From JAJTFW01 sp964534995 (lineage in GTDB: Bacteria > Bacteroidota > Bacteroidia > AKYH767-A > OLB10), in assembly GCA_964534995.1 (NCBI GenBank), contig CAZHSC010000014.1, positions 1 through 55,017 on the forward strand: a stretch of DNA of 55,017 nucleotides, read 5' to 3'. Below are positions 46,499 to 54,583 of this stretch, piece by piece (position 1 is the first letter of the stretch; each line of letters starts with the position of its first letter). The position numbers and the translations under genes are program-made. The notes below the pieces were generated by a model, which saw nothing but the letters and a program-made list of their open reading frames with translations, searched no databases and was not told the origin of the DNA.

Positions 46499-46575
46499 AT
46501 TAAGTCAGATTGATAAGTTCTTAGTGTAACCAACTTTCTCCTTTCCTTTTTCTGCGGGGGAATTATACCATTTCT

Positions 46576-47385
46576 ATGATAATAAAACATCCTTGCGGGG
46601 TATCTCTCGCGTTATTGCTGTTGATTTTCCCTGGAGTGCTTTTCGCACAGTTCCCGTTTAACCCGGAACGCATGGCCTCCGGTAATGGCATCTTGTTCCA
46701 GCATTCCGTATGGTCGGGCGGCTTTGGCAATATGGCGGCTGCGGATACTACCTTACGGTTCAGTGCCGGAGTGTACAACGCGCGTTCTTTTTTGGTGCCC
46801 GAGTTAAATGAACGGGGTGTCACCGTGAATGTACGAATGTCATCTGCGGCTTTATTCTCCGGCGCTTATGCTTTGAAAGGATATACTTTGTTCAAAAAGT
46901 ACTACTGTGCTTTTGCGATGTCAAGGAGTTTCGGAACTTCCTTTACTTCGGGCCTGCGTATCGAAATTCATGGTATCACACAGGGAGAGCATTACGGAAG
47001 TGCAAAATACATGAGGTGCAGCGGCGGCACGATGGTTAGACTGAGTAAGGTGTTGGATGCGGCCACTGTATTCAGTATACCCATCCGGGAGGGTGAAGAA
47101 ATTAACCATATGGATTTTGCAGTGGGTACCTGCATGCGTTTTTCGGAACTATTCAGGGTGAGTGCCGAAGCTTCGCTTACCAGCGGGCGCTTCAGTTGTA
47201 ACAGCGCATTTCAATATAAGGTACATAAAAGGGTTACTCTGCAGGGGGGTGTGGATGTTGTAAACCGCAACCTGGGTTTTGGATTCAAAATGGACCTCGA
47301 CCACATTACGATTCATGTTGCCGCAATGCACAAAGCCATATTGGGTTTTAGTCCGGCGGCGGGTCTGTCCTCCGGTATTTTATAA
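46576..47385 (+). CDS. Predicted outer-membrane beta-barrel protein, unknown function
   Basis: A 269-residue protein with a signal peptide (VSLALLLLIFPGVLFAQ). The mature sequence alternates short amphipathic strands and Gly/Ser turns (RFSAGVYNARSFL, FKKYYCAFAMSRSFGTSF, SEASLTSGRF-like, VNRNLGFGFKMDLDHITIHVAAMHKA), which suggests a beta-barrel. The ending LGFSPAAGLSSGIL also fits an outer-membrane strand. I do not recognise a named family. The following gene begins 16 bp downstream and is also envelope-directed, so the two may work together. Confidence 0.65.
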   Translation: MIIKHPCGVSLALLLLIFPGVLFAQFPFNPERMASGNGILFQHSVWSGGFGNMAAADTTLRFSAGVYNARSFLVPELNERGVTVNVRMSSAALFSGAYALKGYTLFKKYYCAFAMSRSFGTSFTSGLRIEIHGITQGEHYGSAKYMRCSGGTMVRLSKVLDAATVFSIPIREGEEINHMDFAVGTCMRFSELFRVSAEASLTSGRFSCNSAFQYKVHKRVTLQGGVDVVNRNLGFGFKMDLDHITIHVAAMHKAILGFSPAAGLSSGIL

Positions 47386-47401
47386 GATTACGTTTGTGGA
47401 T

Positions 47402-49402
47402 ATGAGAGAATTAATAATGCTGCTTTTGTTTGTTTTTACGGGCCGCCTGCACGCGCAGGAGGGGGAGCCGCTTGTTCCGGAGGAATTATCGGAATTCCGT
47501 CAGGAAAGCGTTGAGCATCCTTCGCAGACTGAACCTGGCGATAATGGACAGGATTGGATGCTGGATATCAACAGCAGGGATCTCGGTGAGATCATGACCG
47601 CTCCTTTTTTAACGTATGCACAGGCAGTGGCTATTGTGAGGCACAGGGAGCGTTTTGGCCGCTTTTTATCCGTTGAAGAATTGCAGGTGTGCGGAGAATT
47701 TGATGCAGCCCGCCTGAGGATTGTTAAACAATATCTGAAATGCGGAGAGGAAACGATAGAAGCTCGCTTTCATTTGCAGCCATTGTTGTCCGCTTCTAAA
47801 CATGATGTATTGCTGCGTATGCGCCGTTCATTGAAGGAGGATAAAGGGTATGCCTCTGACGGGAATTTTCCGTTTTACCAGGGAGACCCCAGTCATGCAG
47901 CTTTCCGGTACCGTATGCAGGCAGGTCGTTACTTCAGTGCAGGCTTCCTTGTTGAAAAGGATGCCGGTGAAAAACTCCTGGCCAGGCGGGGAGGAGGAGG
48001 CTTCGATTTTTTCTCATGGCATGTTTTTATAAAGCCTGAAAAATTACTCCGCTCTCTGGCTATTGGTGATTTTCAGGTTCAGTTTGGGCAGGGACTGGTA
48101 GCATGGACCGGACTATCGCTCGGAAAGAGCGGAGAAGTTCAGCAATTTTACAGGAGAGGTTCCGGAATTAGACCTTATGCTTCATTTGCAGAGTCCGGAT
48201 TTTACCGGGGCATAGCTTTCAGTCTTTCCAGGCGAAAATGGCAATTGGATATATGGAATTCCTATCGTAAAATAGATGCATCGCTTTTTCCGGCCGATAC
48301 CAACGCCAGTGACTGGTGGGTGGGAAGTTTACCCGAAAGCGGCTTGCACAGGAATGGTGATGAAATCAGCAGCAAAGGGGTGTTGGGTCAGTATACGGGT
48401 GGTGGACATCTGCAATGGGAAAGCGAACGAATGCGTAATGAGTTTACCATTCAGTACCAGCAATTCGAATATTCACTGTGGCCGGGAGATGATGCATATG
48501 AGAGATTTGATGCTTCCGGAAAAGAATTTGTAAACATAAGCTGGTCGTGGCGTTATCTTTTTTCCAACGCGACCGCCTATACGGAGATAGCAAGCGATGC
48601 ACAGCGGGATCCTGCAGGACTGGCCGGAATATTGTTCATGCCTGATCAACGCTGGACTTTCAGTATACATTACCGCAATTATAGTCGCGCCTATCAATGC
48701 ATGGCTTGTGATGCCTTGCGCGAAGGCAGTAAGCCTCAAAACGAAAGCGGCATATTGACCGGTGTACTTTGGCAGGTTTCGCCGAAGATAAAGTGGCAGG
48801 CCTTCATGGATTATTTCTCTTTTCCGTGGCTGCGTTTCAATGCATCGGGGCCTGTGCAGGGAGGAGAATGGCATTCGCAGCTTGTATACACACCGCTACG
48901 CAGTTCGGAGGTATACCTTCGATACCGGCGTGAAGAAAAACCACAGGATGTCACAGTTGAAAAGAAAAATATCCTGGCGTCAGTAATTAAGAATAATATG
49001 CGTTTCAATTTGCAATGGAAGCAGGGTAGTGACTGGGAGTTTCAGTCGCGCTTTGAATGGGTGGAGATTCAACAGCAGGGTGGCCGGGAGCAGGGAACGG
49101 TTTTTTTTCAGGAACTGCGATATAAGCCGTTGGGTAAAGCCTACAGTATTGCCATGCGATGGACAGTCTTCAGTACCGGAAGTTATGAAAGCAGGATCTA
49201 TGCCTATGAGCAGGATGTGGCCGGTGCTTTCAGTTTACCGGCTTATTCCGGTAGGGGGTATCGCTGTTATCTGATGGCGAGGATCAGGGTAAAGAAAGGC
49301 CTGGATATCTGGCTCCGCTATAACTCTGTTGTTAACCCCGGAACGGGGGAAGATACCAATGCAGCAGGTGAAGCAAAGGCTCAGATCAGGTGGCAATTCT
49401 AA
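47402..49402 (+). CDS. Exported helix-hairpin-helix protein with a large beta-rich C-terminal region
   Basis: A 666-residue protein. The longest frame starts inside the upstream gene at 47279, but the ATG at 47402 gives a normal signal peptide (RELIMLLLFVFTGRLHAQ). Residues about 40-110 contain a ComEA-like helix-hairpin-helix pattern (LDINSRDLGEIMTAPFLTYAQAVAIVRHRERFGRFLSVEEL). The remaining 550 residues are aromatic-rich amphipathic strands (FRYRMQAGRYFSAGFLVEKDAG, LAIGDFQVQFGQGLVAWTG, IKWQAFMDYFSFPWLRF) and end KAQIRWQF with a terminal Phe, as in outer-membrane barrels. DNA contact by the HhH part is possible; a barrel is inferred from pattern only. The function is unknown. Confidence 0.7.
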   Translation: MRELIMLLLFVFTGRLHAQEGEPLVPEELSEFRQESVEHPSQTEPGDNGQDWMLDINSRDLGEIMTAPFLTYAQAVAIVRHRERFGRFLSVEELQVCGEFDAARLRIVKQYLKCGEETIEARFHLQPLLSASKHDVLLRMRRSLKEDKGYASDGNFPFYQGDPSHAAFRYRMQAGRYFSAGFLVEKDAGEKLLARRGGGGFDFFSWHVFIKPEKLLRSLAIGDFQVQFGQGLVAWTGLSLGKSGEVQQFYRRGSGIRPYASFAESGFYRGIAFSLSRRKWQLDIWNSYRKIDASLFPADTNASDWWVGSLPESGLHRNGDEISSKGVLGQYTGGGHLQWESERMRNEFTIQYQQFEYSLWPGDDAYERFDASGKEFVNISWSWRYLFSNATAYTEIASDAQRDPAGLAGILFMPDQRWTFSIHYRNYSRAYQCMACDALREGSKPQNESGILTGVLWQVSPKIKWQAFMDYFSFPWLRFNASGPVQGGEWHSQLVYTPLRSSEVYLRYRREEKPQDVTVEKKNILASVIKNNMRFNLQWKQGSDWEFQSRFEWVEIQQQGGREQGTVFFQELRYKPLGKAYSIAMRWTVFSTGSYESRIYAYEQDVAGAFSLPAYSGRGYRCYLMARIRVKKGLDIWLRYNSVVNPGTGEDTNAAGEAKAQIRWQF

Positions 49403-49448
49403 GTAATTCTTATACTTAATTGAGAATTTAAACAAATTCCGTTTAATT

Positions 49449-49480
49449 TTTGTTTTACACCGCAGATTAGCTTAAATTCG
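49449..49480 (+). promoter_or_regulatory. Candidate promoter of the subtilase gene
   Basis: TTTG at 49449-49452, an exact 20-nt spacer, and TAAATTCG at 49473-49480 (one mismatch to TAnnTTTG). It lies 28 bp before the ATG. Confidence 0.55.
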
Positions 49481-49508
49481 TATCCACACAATCCCCCAAA
49501 CCTAACCA

Positions 49509-52337
49509 ATGAAAACAAATGTAGTGTTGACAGTAAGCCTGCTGTTACTGATCCCTTTTATAATTACAGCAGGAAACAATTCGGGTAACAGCAGTTTTAA
49601 ATTGCCTCAGGGTATCACTAAAACTGATTATATGGAAAATACCATTATTCTCAGAGTGAAGCCTGAATACAGGTCAATTTGTCTGGAAGACCGCATTCAG
49701 GCTTCTGCATTTAATAATATACTGGCCAACCTCGGCCAAACCCATCTTCAGAAGATATTTCCCCGCCATCAGCCTCCGGCACAGGCCACCAATGAACGCG
49801 GACAAACATTGGTGGACCTCTCACTTTTATATGAACTCAAATACGCCGCCCATATTGATCTGGTCAAGACCATCAATGGGATGTTGTCAACCGGTTTATT
49901 TATGTATGCCGAACCAAAATACCTTCCCCGGCCACAATACAACCCCAACGATCCTCAGACGAGCCTGCAGTATTTTCTTTCAAAAATTGACGCTTTCAAT
50001 GCATGGGATATTCACAAAGGTGATAGCAATACTGTAGTAGGTATTACAGATACCGGTACCGACTTGAATCATCCTGATCTGGAAGGAAATATTAAATACA
50101 ATTATGCGGATCCCATCAATGGAATTGATGACAATGGCGACGGATATACCGATAATTTTTACGGTTGGGATTTGGGTGAAAATGATAACATTCCCCAGGT
50201 GAATGTAAATGGGCACGGCTCACATGTATCGGGTTGTGCTGCGGCAGTTACCGACAATAATGAAGGGGTTGCCTCCCCGGGATTTTACTGTCGTTTTTTA
50301 CCTGTTAAGATCGCAGATGCATCGGGAGCTCTTTCCAAGGCATATGAAGGTATTGTTTACGCTGCCGATATGGGCTGCCAGATTATTAATTGCTCATGGG
50401 GCGGATCAGGGGGCAGTTCATTTGGACAGAATATTATTGACTACGCAACATTTAATAAGAACAGTCTGGTTATTGCCGCCGCAGGAAACAACGGAAACAC
50501 CGTGTTGTTTTATCCCGCTGCTTACAACAATGTGTTATGCATTGCTTCCACTTCGAGTAACGATGGAAAATCTGGTTTTTCAAACTACGGAACTTACATC
50601 GATGTTTGTGCGCCCGGCTCCGGTATTTTATCCGCCCAATACGATGACAGCTACGCGCCTCAGTCAGGTACATCCATGGCTTCACCCGTTGCTGCCGGTT
50701 GTGCCGCAATTATTAAATCTTACTTTCCAAACCTGAATGCTCTGCAAGTTGGAGAAAAGCTGAGAGTAACTGCTGACAATATTTATGGCTTATCAGCCAA
50801 TTCCAGCTACCAGAGTATGTTGGGAACAGGGCGCATTAATCTGTTAAACGCCTTAACCTTAAATGGCCCGTCTGTAAGAATAAACAATCTGGCGATTACA
50901 GATAACAATGATGATATTCTTGTGGTAAATGATACCATGCGCATTACAGGTGATATCATCAATTATCTTGACCCTACCGTAAATCTGGTGGTGACTCTTA
51001 CCTCTACTTCGCCTTACGTTACTATCATTGACGGGGCTACGACAATTGGTGTGCTCGGAACACTGGCTACTACCAATAATAACAGTGATCCATTCGTAGT
51101 TAAGATCAATCCCAATGCACCCCTCAATGCCTCTATTCAGTTTAAGTTATTAATCCAGGATGGTACATATAATGATTTCCAGTTTTTCTCGCAGACGGTG
51201 AATGTGGATTATCTGAATATTACTATCAACGATGTATTTACCACCAATTCAAGCAAAGGCCGGATCTGTTATAACGGAGCAGATCAAACAGAAGGCCTCG
51301 GCTTTGATTATAATTCAGATGGCACTATGACTTATGAAACCGGGTTCATGGTTGGAGTAAGTAACAATGTAGCCGATAATGTAAGGGGGGCTACGGCAGG
51401 AGTAACAAATGAAGATTTCCAATCCCTTGTTAACATTCAGAAGAATGATCCGGGATTGTGGTCGGATTTCGATACCTATGGTTCCTTCAATGATGCAAGC
51501 AATTCCTCGTCCCCTTTAAATCTGTCGGTGGATTACCGAACCATGTCATGGACACCTGCTCCCTTTTCGAAATTTCATATATTTGAGTATACCATACATA
51601 ATGCCGGAGCTAATGCCCTGAATAATGTATATGCGGGTATCTTTTCCGACTGGGACATTCAGAATTTCGGAAATAACAAAGCGGATCAGGATCCTGCACT
51701 TAAAATGGGCTATGTGTATTGCACCGATGTGGGAGGATATTACGCCGGGATCAAATTGCTGACCAATGGAGCTTTTTCTCATTATGCAATTGACAATATC
51801 AGCGGCGGTGGTGGAGGTATCAATATGATTGACGGAATGTCGGAGTCCGAAAAATATCAAAGTCTTTCCTCTTCACGGCCTGCAGCCGGTGGTACAGGTA
51901 CCGGAAATGATGTGATCGATGTGGTTTCAACCGGCCCCTTCAATCTCGCACCCGGTGACTCGGCGGTAGTAGCCTTTGCCCTTATTGCAGGCGATGGTTT
52001 GAGTGATATACAGGGAAGTGCCCAACAGGCACAGATTAAGTATGATTTGCTGACTGCGATTGAATCACCCGATATCTCCGGAATATATACCGCTAATGCC
52101 TATCCGAATCCTTCCAGCGGAATGATATTTATCCCGTTTTATCTTTCTTACGGATCTGACATCAGGATCATTGTATATGATAATTTTGGAAGGGAAATCA
52201 CCACACGCAATATGGGTAGCCTCCAAAGCGGAGAACACCGGGTTCAGATGGATCTTACCCAACTCAGCAGTGGTATCTATCACTACCGGATTATTAACAG
52301 CAAAGGAGCTGTTTCGGGATTGATTCAGAAATTCTGA
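49509..52337 (+). CDS. S8-family serine peptidase (subtilase) with T9SS sorting domain
   Basis: A 942-residue secreted protease. A signal peptide (VLTVSLLLLIPFIITAG) and a propeptide-like region to about residue 150 precede the catalytic domain. The triad is Asp181 (GITDTGTD), His236 (NGHGSHVSG) and Ser389 (SGTSMASPVAAG), with the oxyanion Asn in AAAGNNGN. After the protease come beta-rich domains (about 450-860) and a T9SS type A sorting domain (AYPNPSSGMIFIPF ... SSGIYHYRI ... LIQKF) at the C-terminus. It is expected to be exported by Sec and then T9SS and released or attached at the surface. It has its own promoter and terminator. Confidence 0.94.
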   Translation: MKTNVVLTVSLLLLIPFIITAGNNSGNSSFKLPQGITKTDYMENTIILRVKPEYRSICLEDRIQASAFNNILANLGQTHLQKIFPRHQPPAQATNERGQTLVDLSLLYELKYAAHIDLVKTINGMLSTGLFMYAEPKYLPRPQYNPNDPQTSLQYFLSKIDAFNAWDIHKGDSNTVVGITDTGTDLNHPDLEGNIKYNYADPINGIDDNGDGYTDNFYGWDLGENDNIPQVNVNGHGSHVSGCAAAVTDNNEGVASPGFYCRFLPVKIADASGALSKAYEGIVYAADMGCQIINCSWGGSGGSSFGQNIIDYATFNKNSLVIAAAGNNGNTVLFYPAAYNNVLCIASTSSNDGKSGFSNYGTYIDVCAPGSGILSAQYDDSYAPQSGTSMASPVAAGCAAIIKSYFPNLNALQVGEKLRVTADNIYGLSANSSYQSMLGTGRINLLNALTLNGPSVRINNLAITDNNDDILVVNDTMRITGDIINYLDPTVNLVVTLTSTSPYVTIIDGATTIGVLGTLATTNNNSDPFVVKINPNAPLNASIQFKLLIQDGTYNDFQFFSQTVNVDYLNITINDVFTTNSSKGRICYNGADQTEGLGFDYNSDGTMTYETGFMVGVSNNVADNVRGATAGVTNEDFQSLVNIQKNDPGLWSDFDTYGSFNDASNSSSPLNLSVDYRTMSWTPAPFSKFHIFEYTIHNAGANALNNVYAGIFSDWDIQNFGNNKADQDPALKMGYVYCTDVGGYYAGIKLLTNGAFSHYAIDNISGGGGGINMIDGMSESEKYQSLSSSRPAAGGTGTGNDVIDVVSTGPFNLAPGDSAVVAFALIAGDGLSDIQGSAQQAQIKYDLLTAIESPDISGIYTANAYPNPSSGMIFIPFYLSYGSDIRIIVYDNFGREITTRNMGSLQSGEHRVQMDLTQLSSGIYHYRIINSKGAVSGLIQKF

Positions 52338-52355
52338 TTGAATACAGCAACCGGG

Positions 52356-52394
52356 ATAAGCCCGTTTCTCAGTGAACGGGCTTATTTCTTTTTT
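52356..52394 (+). terminator. Rho-independent terminator of the subtilase gene
   Basis: A perfect 11-bp stem ATAAGCCCGTT (52356-52366) / AACGGGCTTAT (52375-52385), an 8-nt loop, then TTCTTTTTT. It begins 19 bp after the stop codon. Confidence 0.93.
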
Positions 52395-52572
52395 CGGGCA
52401 TGAATTTTCCAGGGAATCCTGAGCAGGAAGGAACTTATAAAATTACGGGAGATTGGATAGACGGCACTTAACAAATGCACCGGATTATTGTTGGCTTGAA
52501 TAATGAACAACCGGAAATTAATAATGGTGACATCTATAGCCGGATGAATTAAATTCTTTCGAAACCAGCGTC

Positions 52573-53742
52573 ATGCAGTCCAAAAATAAACCTCATTTTG
52601 ATTTCGCCATCATTGGTGCGGGAGCCGCCGGATTACAACTGGCATTGGCCATGCTGGATGACGATTATTTTAGGGAAAAAAAGGTGCTGCTGATAGAAAG
52701 GGAAGTCAAAGATAAGAACGACCGTACCTGGTGTTACTGGGAGGAGGGGAATGGAAAGTATGACGGGCTATTATATAAACGTTGGGAAAGGGGCGTATTT
52801 GTGGGCATGGGAAAGGAAATTAAATTAGATCTTCCGCCCTACACCTATAAAATGTTACGCTCGGCCGACTTTAATAAATACGCATTTGAACGATTGAAAT
52901 TTGCAAGTCAGTTTACTCTTTTATCTGCCGGAGTTGAAAAACTTACCGAAGGTGAAATGGTATTGATTGAAACCGATGAAGGTGAATTTGAAGCAAGGCA
53001 TGTTTTCGATAGCCGCATAAGTAAGGACTTTTATGAGGATAATTCTTCCGTTAAAATATTACAGCATTTCAAAGGATGGATGATCGAAACTGAAGATGCT
53101 GTTTTTAATCCTAAAGAATTTGTCATGATGGATTACCGATTCAGGTTACCAGGAAGTACCGGATTTATTTATGTGCTCCCCTTCACTGAAAATAGGGCAA
53201 TGGTTGAATTCACATTATTCACTCCCGAATTGATAGATGACAAAGAATATGACAAAGTATTGAATAAATATTTATCGTCTTTTAAAGGGTTGAAGGAATA
53301 CACCATTAGCGAGACAGAATTTGGCATTATTCCTATGAGCAATTATCCCTTTTACCGGCACTCAACGGACAAGATAACCAAAATCGGTACTGCAGGGGGA
53401 TGGGTCAAGTCCTCTTCTGGCTATTCGTTTCGAAACGGAACAAAATATTCTCTTAAAATACTTGAGGCGGTGAAACGGGGAGATATAAAGCCTAAATCGT
53501 ACTCGTTGGCCAGATTTCGTTTTTATGACAGTATTTTCCTCCGTGTATTATACGACAATAATGACCTGGGCGAGGAACTTTTCGCTGCACTTTACTTCAA
53601 AAACAAGATACAGCAAATATTCCGCTTTCTGGACGAAGAAACCACTTTATGGGAGGAGTTGAGGATTATAAATCACTTTCCGTACAGACCTTTTTTGGCT
53701 GGTCTCATCCGGCAGGTATTTTCGTTTAATTCTCAAACATGA
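52573..53742 (+). CDS. Lycopene cyclase family protein
   Basis: Flavoprotein-type cyclase that forms beta-rings on lycopene in carotenoid synthesis. It has the N-terminal dinucleotide-binding motif DFAIIGAGAAGLQLALAM (about residues 9-27), DRTWCYWEE, MDYRF, YVLPFTENRAMVEFTLF and GTAGGWVKSSSGYSF, all in the expected order for CrtY/CrtL-type enzymes. It has 389 residues. No other carotenoid genes are nearby, so the pathway must be encoded elsewhere. It is transcribed alone; the region 52395-52572 before it contains no other gene. Confidence 0.9.
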   Translation: MQSKNKPHFDFAIIGAGAAGLQLALAMLDDDYFREKKVLLIEREVKDKNDRTWCYWEEGNGKYDGLLYKRWERGVFVGMGKEIKLDLPPYTYKMLRSADFNKYAFERLKFASQFTLLSAGVEKLTEGEMVLIETDEGEFEARHVFDSRISKDFYEDNSSVKILQHFKGWMIETEDAVFNPKEFVMMDYRFRLPGSTGFIYVLPFTENRAMVEFTLFTPELIDDKEYDKVLNKYLSSFKGLKEYTISETEFGIIPMSNYPFYRHSTDKITKIGTAGGWVKSSSGYSFRNGTKYSLKILEAVKRGDIKPKSYSLARFRFYDSIFLRVLYDNNDLGEELFAALYFKNKIQQIFRFLDEETTLWEELRIINHFPYRPFLAGLIRQVFSFNSQT

Positions 53743-53888
53743 GTTTAACGGATGATATGTTCAAACTGGATTTTGATTTGGCATAATAGGAGCCTCCCCG
53801 GTTTTTTTCTGAATGAATTTTATGTGACCAATCTAATTATAGATATTACAAGCTAATAATCAAAAACTTATATATATTTTTAAATAAA

Positions 53889-53920
53889 TTTTGGTTATAA
53901 GGGAGCAGCATTTATCTTTG
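53889..53920 (+). promoter_or_regulatory. Bacteroidota-type promoter of the tRNA-Val repeat array
   Basis: TTTTG at 53889-53893, a 19-nt spacer and TATCTTTG (exact TAnnTTTG) at 53913-53920. Transcription would begin around 53925-53928, some 15 nt before the first tRNA-like unit. Confidence 0.75.
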
Positions 53921-53933
53921 CAGTCCCTTATAA
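53895..53933. promoter_or_regulatory. 10-bp perfect inverted repeat enclosing the minus-7 box
   Basis: TTATAAGGGA (53895-53904) and TCCCTTATAA (53924-53933) are exact complements separated by 19 nt that contain the minus-7 box. The geometry resembles an operator around the core promoter. Confidence 0.6.
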
Positions 53934-53939
53934 AAACGA

Positions 53940-54008
53940 GGGAGCATAGCTCAGCTGGTTCATCGCATCCCGTCTACGACGGGAGGGTCACAGCAGAGAC
54001 AAAAAATT
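53940..54008 (+). repeat. tRNA-like 69-bp unit 1 (truncated tRNA-Val mimic)
   Basis: It begins with the same acceptor strand, D arm and D loop as the downstream tRNA-Val (GGGAGCATAGCTCAGCTGGT) but has TC for GA in the D stem and an anticodon arm changed to TCCCG-TCTACGA-CGGGA. After GAGGGTCACAG it diverges into CAGAGACAAAAAATT, losing the T arm and 3' acceptor strand. It cannot fold into a full tRNA on its own. Confidence 0.88.
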
Positions 54009-54077
54009 GGGAGCATAGCTCAGCTGGTTCATCGCATCCCGTCTACGACGGGAGGGTCACAGCAGAGACAAAAAATT
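54009..54077 (+). repeat. tRNA-like 69-bp unit 2 (identical to unit 1)
   Basis: An exact second copy of the 69-bp unit, directly abutting unit 1 and the true tRNA-Val with no spacer. Confidence 0.88.
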
Positions 54078-54152
54078 GGGAGCATAGCTCAGCTGGTTCA
54101 GAGCATCTGCCTTACAAGCAGAGGGTCACAGGTTCGAATCCTGTTGCTCCCA
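54078..54152 (+). tRNA. tRNA-Val (anticodon TAC)
   Basis: A full cloverleaf: acceptor GGGAGCA/TGCTCCC, D stem GCTC/GAGC, anticodon stem TCTGC/GCAGA with loop CTTACAA (anticodon TAC at 54113-54115), T stem ACAGG/CCTGT with loop TTCGAAT, and discriminator A. CCA is not encoded (CAAAA follows). It reads GUA-type valine codons. Confidence 0.95.
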
Positions 54153-54160
54153 CAAAACAG

Positions 54161-54187
54161 GCCACTCCGGGAGTGGCTTTTGTTTTT
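54161..54187 (+). terminator. Terminator after tRNA-Val
   Basis: Hairpin GCCACTC-CGG-GAGTGGC (54161-54177) followed by TTTTGTTTTT. It ends exactly where the unit containing the GIY-YIG gene continues (CAGATAAA at 54188). Confidence 0.92.
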
Positions 54188-54205
54188 CAGATAAATTTTT
54201 AAAGT

Positions 54206-54457
54206 ATGTTCAGGGTTTACATTTTACATTCGGCGACACTTGATAAATATTATGTAGGATTTACCTCCATGTCGATGGAAGATCGCATGGAAAGGCATTT
54301 AACCAAGCACAAGGGATATACAGGAAGAGCAAAGGACTGGAAGCTTGTATATGTTGAAATTTTTGAGGAAAGGCCGCCGGCAATAAGAAGAGAGAAAGAA
54401 ATCAAAGGATGGAAATCGGGTCAAAGGATCAGGGAATTAATTGCTGATATGAAATGA
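54206..54457 (+). CDS. Small GIY-YIG nuclease-domain protein, copy 1
   Basis: An 83-residue stand-alone GIY-YIG domain. The two strands of the motif are VYILHS and YYVGFT, followed by EDRMERH with the catalytic-type Arg and by RREKEIKGWK with the likely metal-binding Glu; the family usually has about 80-100 residues. It starts 18 bp after the tRNA terminator, with no clear promoter of its own. Stand-alone GIY-YIG proteins of this type are common in bacteria and mostly uncharacterised; nuclease activity is inferred from the preserved motifs. Its tight linkage to tRNA fragments, and its tandem duplication here, suggest a selfish or mobile unit. Confidence 0.88.
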   Translation: MFRVYILHSATLDKYYVGFTSMSMEDRMERHLTKHKGYTGRAKDWKLVYVEIFEERPPAIRREKEIKGWKSGQRIRELIADMK

Positions 54458-54470
54458 GGATTATCCGGTA

Positions 54471-54548
54471 GGTTCATCGCATCCCGTCTTTGACGGGAGG
54501 GTCACAGCGCATGTCCCGTTTTTCGGGATTCGAATCCTGTTGCTCCCA
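54471..54548 (+). pseudogene. Chimeric tRNA-Val remnant
   Basis: It starts in the D loop (GGTTCATCGC), with the same altered D stem as the 69-bp units, and carries the hairpin TCCCGTC-TTT-GACGGGA in place of the anticodon arm. After GAGGGTCACAG there are about 20 extra bases including a second hairpin TCCCG-TTTTT-CGGGA. It then rejoins the true T loop and acceptor 3' strand (TTCGAATCCTGTTGCTCCCA). It lacks the acceptor 5' strand. Confidence 0.85.
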
Positions 54549-54556
54549 CAAAACAG

Positions 54557-54583
54557 GCCACTCCGGGAGTGGCTTTTGTTTTT
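54557..54583 (+). terminator. Duplicate of the tRNA-Val terminator
   Basis: The same hairpin GCCACTC-CGG-GAGTGGC with TTTTGTTTTT; the 55 bases 54529-54583 are identical to 54133-54187. The assembly gap begins at the next base. Confidence 0.9.

Noticed and set aside
49980..50216. Minus-strand and alternate-frame ORFs inside the subtilase gene
   Set aside because: They lie wholly within a long conserved coding frame and have no recognisable domains.
53940..54152. CRISPR-like array
   Set aside because: The 69-bp units are contiguous with no unique spacers, and no cas genes are present; the repeats are tRNA-derived.
53891..54202. A 103-residue open frame running through the tRNA array with a 23-residue repeat (HSSAGSSHPVYDGRV type)
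   Set aside because: It is a translation of the tRNA-like units and the tRNA itself. The frame stays open only because 69 is divisible by three, and its ATG lies inside the promoter.
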